Source of the DNA: Ancylobacter mangrovi
Lineage (GTDB): Bacteria > Pseudomonadota > Alphaproteobacteria > Rhizobiales > Xanthobacteraceae
Direction of reading: 5' to 3'
Assembly: GCF_024752355.1 (NCBI RefSeq)
Contig: NZ_JANTHZ010000004.1
Span: 269,557 to 333,556, forward strand
DNA: 64,000 nucleotides
The notes below the pieces were generated by a model. The model was not told the origin of the DNA. It saw only the letters and a list, made by a program, of their open reading frames with translations, and searched no databases. The translations under genes were made by a program, and so were the position numbers. Shown here in pieces: positions 48,744 to 56,703 of this stretch. Position 1 is the stretch's first letter. Every line of letters begins with the position of its first letter.

Positions 48744-49250
48744 TCAGGTCTGGAACAGGCCGACCTTCAGGTCGCCCGCGCGGTAGATCACCTCGCCATC
48801 GGCTTCCAGCCAGCCGTCGGCGATGCCGAGCACCAGCTTGGAGCGCATGATGCGCTTGAAGTCGATGCCGTAGATGACCTTCTTCACCGTCGGCAGCACC
48901 TGGCCGGAGAACTTGATCTCGCCCGCGCCGAGCGCGCGCCCGCGCCCCGGCGCGCCGAGCCAGCCGAGGTGGAAGCCCACGAGCTGCCAGAGCGCGTCGA
49001 GCCCGAGGCAGCCCGGCATCACCGGATCGCCGATGAAGTGGCAGGCGAAGAACCAGAGGTCCGGCTTGATGTCGAGCTCGGCGCGCACATGGCCCTTGCC
49101 GCTCGGACCGCCATCCTCGGAAATCTCGGTGATGCGGTCGAACATCAGCATGGGCGGCGCGGGAAGCTGCGCATTGCCCGGCCCGAAGAGTTCGCCTCGC
49201 CCGCAGGCGAGCAGTTCCTCATACGTAAAGCTCGACTGCCGCTCCACCAT
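48744..49250 (-). CDS. fabA: 3-hydroxydecanoyl-ACP dehydratase/isomerase
   Basis: A 168-residue FabA (usually 168-172). Active-site His is in [19 protein letters not shown], preceded by [18 protein letters not shown] choose ATG 49250 ([17 protein letters not shown]) because family members start there; an in-frame ATG at 49265 would add MSTGT. It introduces the cis double bond at C10. First gene of fabA-fabB-fabI, divergent from irr, an arrangement usual in Hyphomicrobiales, where iron may affect fatty-acid synthesis. The bifunctional enzyme acts in the cytoplasm. Confidence 0.95.
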   Translation of the reverse strand: MVERQSSFTYEELLACGRGELFGPGNAQLPAPPMLMFDRITEISEDGGPSGKGHVRAELDIKPDLWFFACHFIGDPVMPGCLGLDALWQLVGFHLGWLGAPGRGRALGAGEIKFSGQVLPTVKKVIYGIDFKRIMRSKLVLGIADGWLEADGEVIYRAGDLKVGLFQT

Positions 49251-49702
49251 CGTCCCCGTACTCATCCATTTCTTGTCGCTTGAGCGGCCATGCCGCTGGA
49301 ACACACGAACGGCCCCCGGCACCCGGGAGGGGCCCCGGGACCGCTCGCTCGGCGCTTCCTATCACAGCGTCCATCGCGCTCAAAGCCGCTGACCTTGCTG
49401 CGAGGGAACCCAAAATGTCACGCATGTGACGGCCCGGCCGCCCCCCGTACCTCCACGCCCGCTACGTCCGTCGCGTCCGGGCCGCCTCCGCCGCGAGGAG
49501 CGGTAGATTGGAATTATTACGATCGTCCGCCGCCATATTGCCCCAGCGGCGGGCGTGCCGATATAATGCCAGATGAAAAATGCGCCTTCGTGCTGGTTCT
49601 TCGGCACCGTGCGGGCGTGATGTTGGGAATGCCGGCGGGCTCGATGAAGCGAGACGATCGCTCCGCGCGCGCCGGTCTTTATTGGTCGGAAGTCGAGACG
49701 AG
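49251..49702. other. fabA-irr divergent intergenic region
   Basis: No gene recognised in 452 bases. It must hold the promoters of fabA and irr. An AT-rich patch at about 49505-49520 (TAGATTGGAATTATTA) could be a -10 region or a weak iron-control-element match (TTTAGAA-N3-TTCTAAA is the consensus). I could not assign either strand. Confidence 0.4.
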
Positions 49703-50230
49703 ATGAGCGAAGCCGTTCGTCCCCATCCTGTATCCTTCTCGCGCGTGCTGGTCGAGGACGAGCCGGTGCTGCCCGTGGCGCGGCTGCGCGAGGGCGCGGG
49801 AGCGCCGCGTACCGGATGCCCGTTCCACGACGTGCGCCACATGCTGCGCGAGGTGGGGCTGCGCCCGACCCGCCAGCGCCTGGCGCTCGGCTGGCTGCTG
49901 TTCGCCAAGGGCGACCGTCACATCTCGGCGGAAATCCTTCACGAGGAGGCGATCAAGGCGCGCTTCCCGGTCTCGCTGGCGACGGTCTACAACACGCTGC
50001 ATCAGTTCACCGAGGCCGGCCTGCTGCGCGAGCTCGCCATCGACGGGTCGAAGACCTATTTCGACACCAACCCCTCGGACCACCATCACTTCTTCCTGGA
50101 AGGCGAGAACAACCTCGTCGACATCCCCAGCGCCGCCGTCGAGATGGAGCGGGTTCCCGAGCCGCCGGAAGGCTATGAGGTGGCGCGGATCGACGTGGTG
50201 GTGCGCCTGAGGCCCAAGCGCCGCGGCTGA
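49703..50230 (+). CDS. irr: Irr, iron response regulator (Fur family)
   Basis: A 175-residue Fur-family regulator of the Irr subgroup. The haem-regulatory Cys-Pro is in GCPFHDVRHMLREVGL, followed by RPTRQRLALGWLLFAKG, the metal/haem HIS-rich SDHHHFFLEGENNLVDIP, and the DNA-binding helix ATVYNTLHQF. The Cys-Pro of the HRM is retained, so haem-dependent degradation is likely. Irr represses iron-demanding genes and activates others under iron limitation. An alternative upstream start is open (49580) but unsupported. Confidence 0.93.
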   Translation: MSEAVRPHPVSFSRVLVEDEPVLPVARLREGAGAPRTGCPFHDVRHMLREVGLRPTRQRLALGWLLFAKGDRHISAEILHEEAIKARFPVSLATVYNTLHQFTEAGLLRELAIDGSKTYFDTNPSDHHHFFLEGENNLVDIPSAAVEMERVPEPPEGYEVARIDVVVRLRPKRRG

Positions 50231-50260
50231 GCGACGGGCTCACCTGATCGAGAAAGTTGA

Positions 50261-50287
50261 AGGCCGGTCCCCGCGACCGGCCTTTTT
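50261..50287 (+). terminator. Rho-independent terminator after irr
   Basis: Perfect 9-bp stem AGGCCGGTC (50261-50269) / GACCGGCCT (50275-50283), 5-base loop, followed by TTTT. Confidence 0.9.
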
Positions 50288-50383
50288 GTTTCTGGCTTGG
50301 CAGCACGTGGCGTTTCGAGAAAGCACCTCGACTCGAGGAGTCGCCGGTGGTTGGCTACCGAAGTTCAACCTGCGGCTCTGTTC

Positions 50384-50827
50384 ATGCCTTTCTACATCCG
50401 AAAATCGGTCTCGTCCGGACCCTTCCGTTTCAACCTGTCCTCCTCGGGCGTGGGGATGTCGGTCGGGATCAAGGGATTTCGCGTCGGCACCGGACCTCGC
50501 GGCAACTACGTCCATATGGGCCTCGGCGGGATCTACTATCGCGCGACGCTGCCATCCGCCCACAGGCCGGCGAACGCCTTTTCCGAGCCCCGCGCGCAAC
50601 CCGGTCCCCCGCCCGCTCCGGACGGCCTGACCGAGATCGCCAGCGGACCGATCGTCTGGAGAGAACCTTCCGAGGAAGCCACCGCCGCCCGCCAGCGCGA
50701 TGCCCGACGTGCCCTTTCTCTCCGCCGAGCCGGCCGGGACGCCGCAATGGCAGGCGCTCTACACGACGGCGAAGGTGAATTTGTGCTCGGGACCGGCCTA
50801 TGCCGCCCGGCCCATGGCGGTCATTGA
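50384..50827 (+). CDS. DUF4236 domain protein, apparently frame-shifted at its 3' end
   Basis: 147 residues in one frame. Residues 1-55 match DUF4236: MPFYIRKSVSSGPFRFNLS, then SSGVGMSVGIKGFRVGTGPRG and YVHMGLGGIYYR. The stretch DGLTEIASGPIVWREPSEE also fits the family's continuation. From about residue 103 the reading frame degenerates while the next frame (from 50631) becomes open and encodes an SH3 domain, so the gene is probably one DUF4236-SH3 protein broken by a one-base shift, or two overlapping genes. Function unknown. Confidence 0.6.
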   Translation: MPFYIRKSVSSGPFRFNLSSSGVGMSVGIKGFRVGTGPRGNYVHMGLGGIYYRATLPSAHRPANAFSEPRAQPGPPPAPDGLTEIASGPIVWREPSEEATAARQRDARRALSLRRAGRDAAMAGALHDGEGEFVLGTGLCRPAHGGH

Positions 50828-50960
50828 CCGGGGCCTGCAAGTCTCGCCACTCCGGCAGCAGGGCGAATGGTACGAGGTGCGGGTCGGCGCCTTCGAGGGA
50901 TGGATAAACGGCAGATATCTCGCCCCGGCCCAAGGGAGTTCGCGCGCGGCCCGCTGGTGA
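50700..50960 (+). CDS. SH3-domain segment (C-terminal part of the DUF4236 gene in another frame)
   Basis: An 86-residue frame overlapping the previous one by 128 bases. It encodes a bacterial SH3b-like domain: YTTAKVNLCSGPAYAARPMA, then GEWYEVRVGAFEGWINGRYL. The frame is open from 50631, before the ATG at 50700, which supports a shift rather than a separate gene. The ATG has no good ribosome site. If functional, it needs a frameshift or re-initiation. The complement-strand gene 20 bases on also has SH3 domains. Confidence 0.55.
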   Translation: MPDVPFLSAEPAGTPQWQALYTTAKVNLCSGPAYAARPMAVIDRGLQVSPLRQQGEWYEVRVGAFEGWINGRYLAPAQGSSRAARW

Positions 50961-50979
50961 GACGGCGTTTGCCGCCGCC

Positions 50980-51711
50980 TCAGTCCACTTTCTCGCCCGG
51001 ATAGACGCCCCACAGCTTCTCCTGCTCGATGAAGCCGTCGAAATCGTCGCCGAAGAAGCGGCACCACTTGCCGTCGCAATGCTCGACCTTGCCGAGCACG
51101 CCGGATTCGAGCCGCGCCGTCACCGCCGAATCGGCGGCGCGCGAGGCGTGCAGCGACACCGGCTCGCCCTTGCTCCACGGCGTGACCAGCGCGGTACGCC
51201 GGCCCGACAGCATAGAATGGTAGATCCACCCTTCCGAACCGTCCGAATCGCGGACCCGGCGCCAGTTCTCGAACTCCGCCGTCACCTCGACCGGCAGGCC
51301 GGCGCGGGTGAACACCCAGGCGACCGCGTTGTCGCGCGAGGGCCCCGAGCGGACATTGACCTTGTCAGCCTTGATGCTGACGAAGCGCGGCACCGGCAGG
51401 CCGCTGGCGCGCCCGGCCATGGCGCCAGGCTGCTCGGCCGAGGCCTGCGCATGCGCAGGCGAGCCGCCCGCCACCGTACCGCCGACCATCGACGCCAGCA
51501 CCACGCCGCCGACCACTGCCGCCCCGGCCACCAGCGCGATCAGCCGGGCACCGAGAATACGGCCGCCGTTCCGCCGGCCGGCCCGCCCGTTGCCGCGCGC
51601 AACCATCCGCGCTTTCGCCGGTGCTTCGGCAATGCGCGCTCCTGCAACATTCGCCCCCGCCCGGCGCGTGCCGGATCGTGCCGCCCTCATCGCAAGCTCG
51701 TGCTCAGCCAT
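50980..51711 (-). CDS. Membrane-anchored SH3-domain protein
   Basis: A 243-residue protein: an Arg/Ala-rich cytoplasmic N-terminus (1-50), a membrane segment or signal anchor (~54-78, LGARLIALVAGAAVVGGVVL), a short linker ending SPAHA, and a periplasmic region with two SH3b-like repeats (about 108-170, SIKADKVNVRSGPSRDNAV, and 178-240, GEPVSLHASRAADSAV...WCRFFGDDFDGFIEQEKLW). Such proteins are envelope-associated. ATG 51711 chosen for MAEHELAMRAARSG; upstream ATGs remain possible. It is divergent from a hydroxyacid dehydrogenase gene, a common neighbour in Hyphomicrobiales. Confidence 0.75.
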   Translation of the reverse strand: MAEHELAMRAARSGTRRAGANVAGARIAEAPAKARMVARGNGRAGRRNGGRILGARLIALVAGAAVVGGVVLASMVGGTVAGGSPAHAQASAEQPGAMAGRASGLPVPRFVSIKADKVNVRSGPSRDNAVAWVFTRAGLPVEVTAEFENWRRVRDSDGSEGWIYHSMLSGRRTALVTPWSKGEPVSLHASRAADSAVTARLESGVLGKVEHCDGKWCRFFGDDFDGFIEQEKLWGVYPGEKVD

Positions 51712-51967
51712 CGTCTCGTTCACCCCTGTCCCGCACGTCCGTCGCGCGCGTCGATCCCGCATCCCGCACCCTGTCCGGGAACGCGGCCCGGTTTTCGCCC
51801 CCGGTCCTCCAGCCGCCACCACGGGACACCGCCTGCACCGCAAATGGGTGCATTTTTGTGTTTCCCGAACCCGTCTGCTAAGGATCGCGTCGCCTACCGG
51901 CGCGAGTGTCTCCCCTCAGCGTTAACGGGAGCTTGATCGCCCGGCGCCTGTCCACACGGGGAGTAGA

Positions 51968-52969
51968 ATGGCCCGCAAGAAGCCGCTCGTGGTCGTCACA
52001 CGCAGGCTGCCCGACAAGATCGAGACGCGCATGCGCGAGCTGTTCGACGCGCGGCTCAATGTCGACGACGTGCCGATGTCCCAGGCCGAGCTCGCCGAGG
52101 CGGTGGCCACCGCCGACGTGCTGGTGCCCGCCATCTGCGACCGCATTGACGCCAAGGTGATCGAGGCGGCGGGGCCGAACCTCAAGCTGATCGCCAATTT
52201 CGGCAACGGCGTCGACCATATCGACGTCGTCGGCGCCAGCAAGCGCGGCATCACCGTCACCAACACACCCGGCGTGCTGACGGAAGACACCGCCGACATG
52301 ACCATGGCGCTGATCCTCGCCGTGCCGCGCCGGCTGACCGAGGGCGCGGCGCTGATTATCAACGAGGACGGCGTGTGGCCCGGCTGGTCGCCGACCTGGA
52401 TGCTCGGCCACCGCATCTGGGGCAAGCGCCTCGGCATCATCGGCATGGGGCGGATCGGCCAGGCGGTGGCGCGCCGCGCCAAGGCCTTCGGCCTGCAGAT
52501 CCACTATCACAACCGCCGCCCCCTCCCCGCCCATATCGAGGAGGATCTGGAGGCGACCTACTGGGACAGCCTCGACCAGATGCTGGCGCGCATGGACATA
52601 TTGTCCGTGAACTGCCCGCACACGCCGGCGACCTTCCATCTGCTCTCGGCCCGGCGGCTGAAGCTGGTGCGGCGCGACGCCTATATCGTCAACACCGCGC
52701 GCGGCGAGGTGATCGACGAGCACGCGCTGATCCGCATGATCGAGAGCGGCGAGATCGCCGGCGCCGGGCTCGACGTGTTCGAGCGCGAGCCGGCGGTGAG
52801 CCCGAAGCTCCTGAAGCTGGCGCGCGCCGGCAAGGTGGTGCTGCTGCCGCATATGGGCTCGGCCACGGTCGAGGCGCGCATCGACACCGGCGAGAAGGTG
52901 ATCGTCAACATCAAGGCCTTCATGGACGGGCACCGCCTGCCCGACCGCGTGCTGCCGGCCATGCTCTAG
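51968..52969 (+). CDS. D-2-hydroxyacid dehydrogenase (glyoxylate/hydroxypyruvate reductase-like)
   Basis: A 333-residue NAD(P)-dependent enzyme of the D-2-hydroxyacid dehydrogenase family. The nucleotide motif is GMGRIGQAVARRA; catalytic Arg in NTARGEVID, Glu in LDVFEREP, and His in LPHMGSAT. Best fit is D-glycerate dehydrogenase or glyoxylate reductase, which would process glycolate-derived glyoxylate from RuBisCO oxygenation; the connection to the cbb genes is inference. Preceded by a short AT-rich stretch and GGGGAG. Monocistronic. Confidence 0.88.
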   Translation: MARKKPLVVVTRRLPDKIETRMRELFDARLNVDDVPMSQAELAEAVATADVLVPAICDRIDAKVIEAAGPNLKLIANFGNGVDHIDVVGASKRGITVTNTPGVLTEDTADMTMALILAVPRRLTEGAALIINEDGVWPGWSPTWMLGHRIWGKRLGIIGMGRIGQAVARRAKAFGLQIHYHNRRPLPAHIEEDLEATYWDSLDQMLARMDILSVNCPHTPATFHLLSARRLKLVRRDAYIVNTARGEVIDEHALIRMIESGEIAGAGLDVFEREPAVSPKLLKLARAGKVVLLPHMGSATVEARIDTGEKVIVNIKAFMDGHRLPDRVLPAML

Positions 52970-53074
52970 GCCCGCGCGGGCCGTCCAAAGTCGTCGTCAA
53001 TTCATACACTTTTAAGTAGCAAATTCGCCCCGTTATCGCCATTATTGGTTGTATTTCGGGCTGGGAGGCTACTT

Positions 53075-53395
53075 ATGGATACGGGCAAGGTCGGCATGGT
53101 GGGCGGCGAGGCCCGCTCGCTCATGCTTTACGAAGCCAACAAGAAGTCGCTGGGCGTCGCCTATGTGCTGTGGTTCTTCCTCGGCGGCGTCGGCGGCCAC
53201 CGCTTCTACAGCGGGCGGACCGGCAGCGCGGTGGCGCAGCTTCTGCTCACCGTCGCCGGCGTCATCCTGGCCGCCGCCGGCGTGGGCCTGGTGCTGCTGG
53301 CGATCGTCGGCATCTGGGTGCTGGTCGACGCGTTCCTGATCCCCGGCTGGATCGCCGGCCACAACAATCTGCTCGCCCACCAGCTCGCGAGCTAA
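53075..53395 (+). CDS. TM2-domain membrane protein
   Basis: A 106-residue protein with a TM2 domain: two membrane segments (about 30-45 and 55-90) with the family motifs SLGVAYVLWFFLGGVGGHRF, YSGRTGSA, and VDAFLIPGW. GGGAGG stands upstream of ATG 53075 at good spacing. TM2 proteins are small membrane proteins of unclear role. The next 250 bases to moeB hold no gene I can see. Confidence 0.85.
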   Translation: MDTGKVGMVGGEARSLMLYEANKKSLGVAYVLWFFLGGVGGHRFYSGRTGSAVAQLLLTVAGVILAAAGVGLVLLAIVGIWVLVDAFLIPGWIAGHNNLLAHQLAS

Positions 53396-53645
53396 GCGGT
53401 CGAGGCCGGCCGGGCGCGGGGGGCATGTTCGGGCGCTCCGGTCGGGGGCTACGGTCTTGGACAACCGATTCCCATGCTCTGACTGGAAGGCGGGCTGCCG
53501 CCCACGGTAACCGCCCGCCTGTCCCGCGCGAGCTTGATTCAGCCTGGTCCCGGAGTCGTCCGAAGCCCGCCGGAGCAACGCAGTTCGTCGGACAGCCTCC
53601 GGCGTCCCTGCTCCGCGAGTCGGATCACGTCACGCAAGCGGCCAT

Positions 53646-54485
53646 CTAGCGCCGGTGCGCGGACAGGTCGGTGACGGTGGGATTCGCTCCGGTGATCGGG
53701 TTGTCCGGGTCCCAGCCATAGTCCAGCGTCTCGAAGCGCATGGACAGGGTGTCGATCATCAGCAGCCGCCCCACCAGCCCCTCGCCGAAGCCGACCACCG
53801 CGCGGATCGCCTCCAGCGCCACCAGCGAGCCGGCGACGCCCGCCAGCGCGCCGAGAATGCCAGCTTCGGCGCAGCTCGGCACGGTGCCGGCCGGCGGCGG
53901 CTCGGGGAACAGGCAGCGGTAGGTGGGGTTGGGCGTGCCGTCCGGGCCCTTCTCGTGCGGGCGCAGCGTGGTGACGGTGGCATCGAACCGCCCGAGCGCC
54001 GCCGTCACCAGCGGCCGCCCGGCGAGCGCGCAGGCGTCCGAGACGAGGTAGCGGGTGGCGAAATTGTCCGAGCCGTCGATCACCACGTCGACGCCGGCGA
54101 CGAGCTCCATGGCGTTGTCGGCGGTGAGGCGGGCCGCCACCCCCTCGAAGGCGACATGCGGGTTGAGCGCGGCGACGAACGCGGCCGCGCTCTCGGTCTT
54201 GGGCCGGCCGACCGCGGCGGTGGCGTGGATGACCTGGCGCTGCAGGTTCGACAGCGACACCTCGTCATCGTCGACCACCACCAGCCGCCCGACGCCGGCG
54301 GCGGCGAGATAGAGCAGCACCGGCGCGCCGAGGCCGCCGGCGCCGACCACCAGCATGCTGGCCTTCTTCAGCTTCTGCTGCCCGGGGCCGCCGATTTCCG
54401 GCAGCACGAGATGGCGCGCATAGCGCTCCACCTCCTCGGGCGAGAAGCGGGCACGCGCGGCGGCGGGAGGAGCGTCGGTGTTCAT
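53646..54485 (-). CDS. moeB: ThiF/MoeB-family adenylyltransferase
   Basis: A 279-residue ThiF/HesA-family enzyme, likely MoeB, which adenylates the C-terminus of the MoaD (molybdopterin synthase) or ThiS sulfur carrier. The nucleotide motif is VVGAGGLGAPVLLYLAAAG, and NLQRQVIH and DGSDNFATRY are present; the Cys in PSCAEAGILG lies where the family's catalytic Cys is. The CxxC zinc pairs of E. coli MoeB are not visible, so ThiF is possible. ATG 54485 gives MNTDAPPAAARARFSPEE. Monocistronic. Confidence 0.87.
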   Translation of the reverse strand: MNTDAPPAAARARFSPEEVERYARHLVLPEIGGPGQQKLKKASMLVVGAGGLGAPVLLYLAAAGVGRLVVVDDDEVSLSNLQRQVIHATAAVGRPKTESAAAFVAALNPHVAFEGVAARLTADNAMELVAGVDVVIDGSDNFATRYLVSDACALAGRPLVTAALGRFDATVTTLRPHEKGPDGTPNPTYRCLFPEPPPAGTVPSCAEAGILGALAGVAGSLVALEAIRAVVGFGEGLVGRLLMIDTLSMRFETLDYGWDPDNPITGANPTVTDLSAHRR

Positions 54486-55020
54486 GCACGCTATATAGCA
54501 ACGAACCGCGCCCCCGCCATCGCCGCGGTCCGTCCGTCGTGTGCTCGCGCGGGGATGGCGGGGATGAGGCGGCGGAAAGGTTGCTGTGGGTAAACCACCG
54601 GAAGAGGGGGCGCCCTGCCCCGCTGCGGCCAACCGTCCGACATGTGCCGCCGTCAACGAACCCTACCTTGATACCGGAGCGACGAACTGCGGGGCGGATG
54701 GCGACCGACAGTCAGCCGAGCGCGGTATGGTTGGCCATGGCTGGCGTATCGCGGCGCACGGCGTATCAAGGCCTTGATGGCGGGTGGTGGCCATCGGACT
54801 GCCACGTCTTGGTGGGCTGGCTTCGGACGGCATTGCCACCGCATGGGAGAAAGCGGCGCCCGAGGAGCCTGACAGTCCTGATGCGGCACGCCGCGGACAA
54901 GGCGTCGCGTCAAGCGCGTAGGCTCATTGGTCCGCGATCGATCCATCGGCCGGTCCGTCGAGCCTGTTGCCCGTACCGGCGGCTTCGACTATGAAAGCCG
55001 GGCGCCGGTCACGGCCCGAC
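54486..55020. other. Intergenic region before tRNA-Arg
   Basis: 535 bases with no convincing gene. Open frames here lack recognisable domains and have atypical composition for a coding region of this GC-rich genome. It should contain the promoters of moeB (left end) and of the tRNA. Confidence 0.5.
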
Positions 55021-55097
55021 GCACCCGTAGCTCAGCTGGATAGAGCGTTGCCCTCCGAAGGCAAAGGTCGCACGTTCGAATCGTGCCGGGTGCGCCA
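55021..55097 (+). tRNA. tRNA-Arg (CCG)
   Basis: 77 bases. The acceptor arm GCACCCG pairs with CGGGTGC, then a G discriminator and an encoded CCA. The D arm AGCTCAGCTGGATAGAGC, the T arm with GTTCGAATC, and the anticodon arm TTGCC-CTCCGAA-GGCAA are all present. The 7-base anticodon loop places CCG at positions 34-36, reading CGG (Arg). Confidence 0.95.
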
Positions 55098-55685
55098 GTT
55101 CGGCCTGCTTCAGGCTCGGTACCGCGCGTCGCCCCCTTCGCCCGCCCAGTGAACAGTCGCCGGACGGTTCTTCGGCGGGCTCGCTTTCGGCGACACGGCG
55201 CGCTGATCGCGATGGCGCGCGCGATATCGCTTTGCAACCCGTCTCTCGCATCTGACCGAACATCCTGTGCCCCGCCGCACCGGAAGTCCCTCGGTCAGTC
55301 CCTGGGTCTCGCCGGAGGTCCGGAGCCCGGGCATGGCGCCACGCGCCCGGCCCGTCGGATCGTCGTCCCGCTCCTGCGCTGAACCGGCCAAGCTCCCTCT
55401 TCATCACTCCTGACGGCGGTGCCCGTTCCGGAGCTCCGCGGGCCCATCGCGCCACCTCCCCCTTCGCCTTCCCGGCGCCCATCCTTCGCCGGCTCAGCGC
55501 CTTCCTTCACGGGACGCGAAGGCCTGCGAATGCACAATTTCGGGTCATTCGGAACCGGCAGGGCAGCTAAACGCGAATCGCTTCTGGCTCTCGCGCCGAC
55601 TCGCACGCCTAATGGGAAGCGAACTGCCCGCGCGGCGTTATCCGAGCGGCAGTGTCTGGTTCACAAACCCACATGGAGCGAGAAG
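55098..55685. other. Intergenic region between tRNA-Arg and the DSF synthase gene
   Basis: 588 bases without a supportable gene. Although the rpfF frame is open upstream to 55419, that part is low-complexity and has no domain, so it is probably untranslated. There is no integrase or attachment repeat next to the tRNA. It presumably holds the rpfF promoter, which I cannot define. Confidence 0.5.
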
Positions 55686-56654
55686 ATGTCCCTCATCAGC
55701 ATGGAAAACGACACCCCCGCCCGTGCTGGCGCGTTCGCCGACGCCACCAACCTGGCGACGGAACGAGCGGCCCGCACAATCTGCGACAATGGCTACGAGA
55801 ACATTCGCCTCAGCATCGACGCCGCGAGCGCCATCTGCTGGTGCTACATGAAGCCGCTTGGCAAGCCGTCCTACACCCACGAGCTGATGGGCGACATCAG
55901 CCGGATGCAGGCCACCATCACCCGCAGCTTCGCCGAACTGCCCGGCCCCGCCGCCGCGCCGTTCTCCTGGTTCGTCATGGCCTCCGACGTGCCCGGCATC
56001 TACAATCTGGGCGGCGACCTCGGCCATTTCGCCCAGCGCATCCGCACCGGCGACCTCGACGCCATGCGCCATTACGGCCATGTCGCCGTGCAGGCCATCC
56101 ACCGCAACGCCGTCGCCTTCGACGCACCGGTCGTCACCATGGCGCTGGTGCAGGGCGACGCGCTGGGCGGGGGCTTCGAGCACGCGCTGTCCTTCGACCT
56201 GATCGTCGCCGAGCGCAGCGCCAAGCTCGGCCTGCCGGAAATCCTGTTCAACATGTTCCCCGGCATGGGCGCCTATAGCTTCCTGAAGCGCCGCATGGGG
56301 CGCAACAGGGCGGAGGCGCTCATCCTGTCGGGCCGCGTGCACACCGCCGAGGAGCTCTTCGAGATGGGCGTCGTCGACGTGCTGGCGGAGGACGGGCAGG
56401 GCCGGCAGGCCACCATCGACTACATCGCCCGCCACAGCCGCAAGCAGAACGCCCACCAGGCGGTCTACCGGGCGCGTCGGCGGGTCGATCCGGTCACGCT
56501 GGAGGAACTGATCGACGTCGTCGACATCTGGGCCGAGGCGGCCATGAACCTGACGGAGGCGGACCTGCGCAAGATGGACCGGCTGTGCGCCGCGCAGAAC
56601 CGGCGACTGGCGGGCCTGTTAACCCCAACCCCGATGTTGACGGCGGCGGAGTGA
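55686..56654 (+). CDS. rpfF: RpfF-type DSF (diffusible signal factor) synthase
   Basis: A 322-residue crotonase-fold enzyme with an N-terminal extension compared with the ~290-residue Xanthomonas RpfF. The region ALVQGDALGGGFEHALSFDL then LGLPEILFNMFPGMGAYSF is diagnostic. Glu165 (GGGFE) and Glu185 (LPE) are 20 apart, matching RpfF Glu141 and Glu161, the dehydratase/thioesterase catalytic pair. It makes cis-2-unsaturated fatty acids from 3-hydroxyacyl-ACP. GGAGCGAG precedes ATG 55686. Convergent with the RpfC-like kinase gene, 49 bases apart. Confidence 0.9.
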   Translation: MSLISMENDTPARAGAFADATNLATERAARTICDNGYENIRLSIDAASAICWCYMKPLGKPSYTHELMGDISRMQATITRSFAELPGPAAAPFSWFVMASDVPGIYNLGGDLGHFAQRIRTGDLDAMRHYGHVAVQAIHRNAVAFDAPVVTMALVQGDALGGGFEHALSFDLIVAERSAKLGLPEILFNMFPGMGAYSFLKRRMGRNRAEALILSGRVHTAEELFEMGVVDVLAEDGQGRQATIDYIARHSRKQNAHQAVYRARRRVDPVTLEELIDVVDIWAEAAMNLTEADLRKMDRLCAAQNRRLAGLLTPTPMLTAAE

Positions 56655-56666
56655 TGCCTGCGTCCG

Positions 56667-56693
56667 GCGCACCGGCGGGCGCGGCGCCCGCCG
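56667..56693. terminator. Shared hairpin between rpfF and the RpfC-type gene
   Basis: Perfect 11-bp inverted repeat CACCGGCGGGC (56667-56677) / GCCCGCCGGTG (56683-56693), loop GCGGC, in the 49-base gap between convergent genes. No strong U tract, so bidirectional termination is probable but not certain. Confidence 0.55.
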
Positions 56694-56703
56694 GTGTATC
56701 TCG

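Noticed and set aside
54539..54994. 151-codon frame between moeB and tRNA-Arg
   Set aside because: Atypical composition, no motif, no ribosome site; long frames on both strands are expected in high-GC DNA.
55021..55097. tRNA-Arg as an integration site for a mobile element
   Set aside because: No integrase, no 3' tRNA-end duplication and no foreign base composition nearby.
55419..55685. 89-residue upstream extension of the DSF synthase frame
   Set aside because: Low-complexity Pro/Arg/Ser sequence without a domain; ATG 55686 has a better ribosome site and the protein already exceeds family length.
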